A stretch of DNA of 7,721 nt from assembly GCA_030698645.1 (NCBI GenBank), contig JAUYMV010000562.1, positions 1-7,721 on the forward strand, written 5' to 3'. The notes beneath the pieces were generated by a model that ran no database searches, was not told where the DNA came from, and worked only from the letters and a program-made list of their open reading frames with translations. Made by a program: the position numbers and the translations under genes. The DNA is from Mesorhizobium sp. (GTDB taxonomy: Bacteria > Pseudomonadota > Alphaproteobacteria > Rhizobiales > Rhizobiaceae). Shown here in pieces: positions 5,006 to 7,721 of the stretch; the first letter of the stretch is position 1; every line of letters begins with the position of its first letter.

Positions 5006-6748
5006 TTGAAGAAAACCACCTCACGAATCATCGCAGGAACCGCGCTTGGCCTTCTGATGGCCTCCGGGGCATCCTTCGCGGCGGCGTCGCAGTCGCTTCC
5101 GTCCACGCCTTCGCTCGACGGCATTGTCACCGGCCCGGTCCCGCAGCGCGTCCTGCAGCTGGCGCAGACCGATTCGGCCACCGAGGAAACCGAAGAGCAA
5201 CGCAAGGCCCGCGAGGCCGCCGAAGCCGCGGCCGAGGCTGCGAAGCAGCCTGCCGAGGCTCCTGCCGAAGCACCCGCCGAACCACCGGCCGACGCCGCTC
5301 CCGCGGAGGCGCCTGCCGCGCCCGCTGAAGCGCCGGCCGAGGCTCCCGCTGCACCCGCCGAGGCTCCCGCTGCGCCTGCCGAGGCTCCAGTTGACGCCGC
5401 GCCCGCGGAAGCTCCTGCCGCGCCCGCTGAAGCTCCGGCCGAGGCTCCCGCTGCACCTGCCGAGGCACCCGCTGCGCCTGCCGACGCCGCGCCCGCTGAA
5501 GCGCCGGCCGAAGCACCTGCGGCGCCTGCCGAAGCACCCGCTGCGCCTGCCGAAGCACCTGCTGTGCCTGCCGAGGCTCCCGCGGTAGCTCCCGCCGCTC
5601 CGGCTGAGGCGCCCGCCGCGCCAACCGATGCACCAGCCAAGACGGAGGTCGAAAACGCCGCCCCCGTGCTGGACAGCGCCAAGCCGCAGCCGGGCCAGAA
5701 GCCTGCCGACGGCGCCGCGCAGACGACCACGCCGGTCGCGCCGCCGGCCGACGCACCGCCCCCGCCGGCAACCGACGCCGCCGCCCAGGCGGATACGATC
5801 AAGATCGAGGACGTCCAGCCTGTTGCGGCCGAGAAGGGAACCCGCGTCGAAGGCGAGCGCCCGCAGCGCCGCGAACGGCCGGAAGGCACCGATGTCCTGC
5901 GCGAAATCGGCGACCGGGTGATCATCGAGTTCAACAACCAGGTCATCGTGCAGAGCAACGATCGTCCCCGCATGACGCGCGGCGCCACGGAGGTCTACTA
6001 TGAAGACCTGCCGCGCGGCCGCACCCGCGAGACCATCGTTCGCGAGAACGGCGTGCAGATCGTCACCATCCGGGATCGCTACGGCGATGTGATTCGCCGC
6101 TCGCGCATCACGCCGGACGGCCGCGAATACGTGCTGACCTATGTCGATGAGGACCGTCGTGGCGGACGGGGTGGCGAATGGCGCGATCCCGGTCTCGACC
6201 TGCAGCCGCTCGTCCTGACCATCCCGGTCAGCGAATACATCCTCGACGCCGAGCGCGCCCGCAATTCGGACGCCTACTACGATTTCCTCGACCAGCCCCC
6301 GGTCGAGCGGGTCCAGCGCCTCTACTCGGTCGATGAAGTGAAGCGCTCGGCGCGTGTTCGCGACTCGGTGCGTCGTGTCGATCTCGACACGATCACATTC
6401 GAGTTCGGTTCGGCCTCGATCGCCGAGAACGAGGTCGCGCGTCTCGATGGCGTCGCGACGGCCATGCAGAAGCTGCTCGAGAAAAACCCGGGCGAGACGT
6501 TCCTCATCGAAGGTCATACCGACGCCGTCGGGTCGAACTACGCCAATCTGGCTCTGTCCGACCGGCGTGCCGAGGCTGTCGCCGAAGCGCTCACCAACGT
6601 CTTCGACATCCCGCCGGAGAACCTGGTCACCCAGGGCTATGGCGAGCAGTATCTGAAGGTTGCGACCGAGGCGCCGGAGCGGATCAACCGCCGCGTCGCC
6701 ATCCGCCGCATCACGCCGCTCGTCGCCCCGGTGGCCAGCGCGCAGTAA
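5006..6748 (+). CDS. periplasmic OmpA-family protein with long Pro/Ala/Glu repeat spacer
   Basis: A 580-residue envelope protein likely anchoring to peptidoglycan. TTG at 5006 is taken as start because it follows AAGGGAG and begins a typical signal peptide (Lys-Lys, hydrophobic core, predicted cleavage near ASFAAA, about residue 27). No lipobox Cys is present, so it is not a lipoprotein. A charged, probably helical Glu/Ala segment (about 58-81) leads into a Pro/Ala/Glu repeat spacer (82-211) and a further low-complexity linker. A central region (about 296-420, with GDRVIIEFNNQVIVQSNDR) resembles rhizobial OmpA-family homologues and is strand-rich. The C-terminal OmpA-like domain (about 461-570) contains ITFEFGSASI, EGHTDAVGSN and LSDRRAEAV; Asp506 and Arg521 keep the 15-residue spacing of the diaminopimelate-binding Asp/Arg pair in E. 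coli OmpA. No beta-barrel is apparent, so it is not a porin-type OmpA. It is monocistronic, ending at a strong hairpin, possibly under a stress sigma factor. Confidence 0.92.
   Translation: MKKTTSRIIAGTALGLLMASGASFAAASQSLPSTPSLDGIVTGPVPQRVLQLAQTDSATEETEEQRKAREAAEAAAEAAKQPAEAPAEAPAEPPADAAPAEAPAAPAEAPAEAPAAPAEAPAAPAEAPVDAAPAEAPAAPAEAPAEAPAAPAEAPAAPADAAPAEAPAEAPAAPAEAPAAPAEAPAVPAEAPAVAPAAPAEAPAAPTDAPAKTEVENAAPVLDSAKPQPGQKPADGAAQTTTPVAPPADAPPPPATDAAAQADTIKIEDVQPVAAEKGTRVEGERPQRRERPEGTDVLREIGDRVIIEFNNQVIVQSNDRPRMTRGATEVYYEDLPRGRTRETIVRENGVQIVTIRDRYGDVIRRSRITPDGREYVLTYVDEDRRGGRGGEWRDPGLDLQPLVLTIPVSEYILDAERARNSDAYYDFLDQPPVERVQRLYSVDEVKRSARVRDSVRRVDLDTITFEFGSASIAENEVARLDGVATAMQKLLEKNPGETFLIEGHTDAVGSNYANLALSDRRAEAVAEALTNVFDIPPENLVTQGYGEQYLKVATEAPERINRRVAIRRITPLVAPVASAQ
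5249..5638 (+). repeat. Pro/Ala/Glu low-complexity repeat (APAEAPA type) within the OmpA-like gene
   Basis: About 130 residues (82-211) built from variants of PAEAPA and APAAPAEAP with occasional PADA or PVDA. At DNA level many near-identical runs such as GCCGAGGCTCCCGCTG recur, mixed with synonymous variants, pointing to expansion by unequal recombination or slippage followed by drift. Such Pro-rich spacers are usually extended and could let the C-terminal domain reach across the periplasm. The composition creates long false open frames on other strands. Confidence 0.9.
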
Positions 6749-6783
6749 GGCACGAGCCATTCCGCACCGCGGGACGGCGCATG

Positions 6784-6819
6784 AAAACCCGGCCGGGAAC
6801 TCCACCCGGCCGGGTTTTT
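6784..6819 (+). terminator. intrinsic terminator after the OmpA-like gene
   Basis: Bases 6784-6797 and 6805-6818 form a perfect 14-bp inverted repeat (10 G-C pairs plus 4 A-T pairs) around a 7-nt loop, ending in TTTTT (6815-6819). It starts 36 bp after the TAA. The A run on the other side means it could also work for - strand transcripts, though no - strand gene is seen to its right within this window. Confidence 0.92.
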
Positions 6820-6927
6820 CGTTGCGCGGGAGGTAATCCCCGCCCTCACCGCGCTCTCCGTCGATGCTGGCGGAATGCCACCTTCGCAGGGCTTCCGTGC
6901 CGCCAGCGGCTCCGCTACGCTGGAGAT

Positions 6928-6932
6928 GGAGG
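6928..6932 (+). promoter_or_regulatory. ribosome binding site deciding the exonuclease-CBS start
   Basis: GGAGG lies five bases before the ATG at 6938. The in-frame ATG at 6926 has a GGAG directly touching it, too close to work, so 6938 is preferred. The difference is only four residues. A small inverted repeat (CCAGCG at 6903-6908, CGCTGG at 6918-6923) sits just upstream. Confidence 0.75.
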
Positions 6933-6937
6933 ACCGC

Positions 6938-7721
6938 ATGAAACAAGCTGCTGGAGTGATCGCCGGCGCCACGCCGCTGGCCGCGCTCGACGCCGTCGCG
7001 ATCGACACCGAGACCACCGGCCTCGACACCTCCACGGCCCGTATCATCGAGATCGGCGCGGTCGCGCTCAAGGGTGGCGCGGCGTTCGAAACGCTGGTCG
7101 ATCCCGGCGTGCCCGTTCCGGCCCGTTCCAGCGCCGTGCATGGCATCACCGACGCGACCATCGCCGGCGCGCCCGGCTTCGCGCAATCCTGGACGTCATT
7201 CGAGCGCTTCGCCGCCGGCCGCGTGCTGATCGGCTATTCGATCGGCTTCGACCTCGCCATTCTGGCGCGCGAGGCAAAGCGCGCCGGCATCGCCTGGACC
7301 CCTCCGCGCACGCTCTGCGTCCGCATGCTGGCGACGCTCACCCAGCAGAATCTTCCCGATTTCTCGCTCGATACGATTGCCGGCTGGCTCGGCGTCGACA
7401 TTTCCGGGCGGCATCGCGCGCCGGGCGACGCACGCGCGGCGGCCGATGTCTTTCTGGCCTTGCTGCCGGTGCTTCGCGCCCGCGGCATCAATACGCTGGC
7501 CGAGGCGGAGCGCGCCTGCGCCGCGCTGACCGGCGAACTCGAGACGCACCACCGGGCCGGCTGGTCGCAACCGGTGATCGCCCCGGCCGCCTCGCCCGGC
7601 GCCTCGGTGCTGCGCGCCGTTGATCCGTTCGCCTACCGGCACCGCGTCGGCGACATCATGTCGGCGCCGCCGATCGTCGTCCAGGCGACCGCCACCACCC
7701 GCGACGTCATCGCCCTGATGG
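6938..7721 (+). CDS. DEDDh 3'-5' exonuclease fused to CBS domain (3' end outside window)
   Basis: The first 261 residues of a protein running off the window edge. An N-terminal DnaQ-like DEDDh exonuclease domain (about 18-180) has all its catalytic positions: Exo I AIDTETTGLD with Asp23 and Glu25, Exo II GYSIGFDLAIL with Asp105, and Exo III HRAPGD with His159 and Asp164. Such domains remove nucleotides from 3' ends using two metal ions; here nothing shows whether the target is DNA or RNA. A linker of about 60 residues leads to the start of a CBS domain (from about 237, VGDIMSAPPIVVQATATTRDVIALM), a module that usually binds adenine nucleotides. In known relatives this order continues into a second CBS and a DUF294 nucleotidyltransferase-like region related to GlnD; that part is expected but not visible here. 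It is therefore unlikely to be the replicative epsilon subunit. It follows a strong terminator and so has its own promoter, which I could not locate. Confidence 0.9.
   Translation, partial: MKQAAGVIAGATPLAALDAVAIDTETTGLDTSTARIIEIGAVALKGGAAFETLVDPGVPVPARSSAVHGITDATIAGAPGFAQSWTSFERFAAGRVLIGYSIGFDLAILAREAKRAGIAWTPPRTLCVRMLATLTQQNLPDFSLDTIAGWLGVDISGRHRAPGDARAAADVFLALLPVLRARGINTLAEAERACAALTGELETHHRAGWSQPVIAPAASPGASVLRAVDPFAYRHRVGDIMSAPPIVVQATATTRDVIALM

Noticed and set aside
5249..5638. Repeat array considered as a CRISPR or non-coding satellite
   Set aside because: Units are contiguous, in frame and encode PAEAPA-type peptides with synonymous variation; there are no unique spacers of constant length.
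4603..5988. - strand open frame rich in GASAGAAGA, resembling a repetitive surface protein
   Set aside because: The Gly/Ala/Ser repeats are the antisense reading of the OmpA-like spacer, and the frame runs out of phase through the ycgN-like gene; no Shine-Dalgarno or signal peptide supports it.
5021..7186. Long - strand open frame of 721 residues opposite the OmpA-like gene
   Set aside because: It is a shadow of the Pro/Ala/Glu repeat, which yields Gly/Arg/Ser repeats on the opposite strand, and it also crosses a strong terminator and the next gene's start.
6781..7623. + strand open frame of 280 residues overlapping the exonuclease
   Set aside because: It starts in the terminator hairpin and is Arg-rich without domains; the frame from 6938 contains all DEDDh motifs.

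Overview
The window is GC-rich DNA with uniform GC-ending codon use. Every recognisable protein resembles families common in Alphaproteobacteria, most likely Hyphomicrobiales (Rhizobiales). This placement rests on protein family resemblance (the OmpA-like envelope protein, the RND permease type, the small Arg/Asp-rich secreted protein) and is not proven by a marker gene. I see no tRNA, rRNA, insertion sequence, phage gene or CRISPR array.

Layout from left to right. (1) The C-terminal 870 residues of an RND efflux permease fill positions 1-2613 on the + strand; its N-terminus lies before the window. (2) A metal-dependent cyclase-family (kynurenine formamidase-like) hydrolase gene faces it on the - strand (3435 down to 2664). 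Its reading frame is broken near 2952 and is restored by adding 2 nt. (3) A small secreted Arg/Asp-rich protein follows on the - strand (4085-3669) and ends in a clear intrinsic terminator. (4) A YcgN/UPF0260 Cys-cluster protein lies on the - strand (4814-4368). (5) Diverging from it is a 580-residue periplasmic OmpA-family protein (5006-6748, +). It has a TTG start, a 130-residue Pro/Ala/Glu repeat spacer and a C-terminal peptidoglycan-binding domain, and a strong hairpin terminator follows. (6) The window ends inside a DEDDh 3'-5' exonuclease joined to a CBS domain (6938 onward, +).

The genes do not form one obvious pathway. RND permease, small secreted protein and OmpA-like protein all concern the cell envelope; the cyclase-like hydrolase, the YcgN protein and the exonuclease-CBS protein look like separate housekeeping or accessory transcription units. 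Most have their own promoter region or terminator. The main points for a second look are the cyclase frameshift, the TTG start and possible EcfG-type promoter of the OmpA-like gene, the abutting inverted repeat and possible leaderless start of the ycgN-like gene, an extra loop in the RND permease, and the exonuclease-CBS fusion. I did not find convincing evidence of an undescribed multi-gene system.
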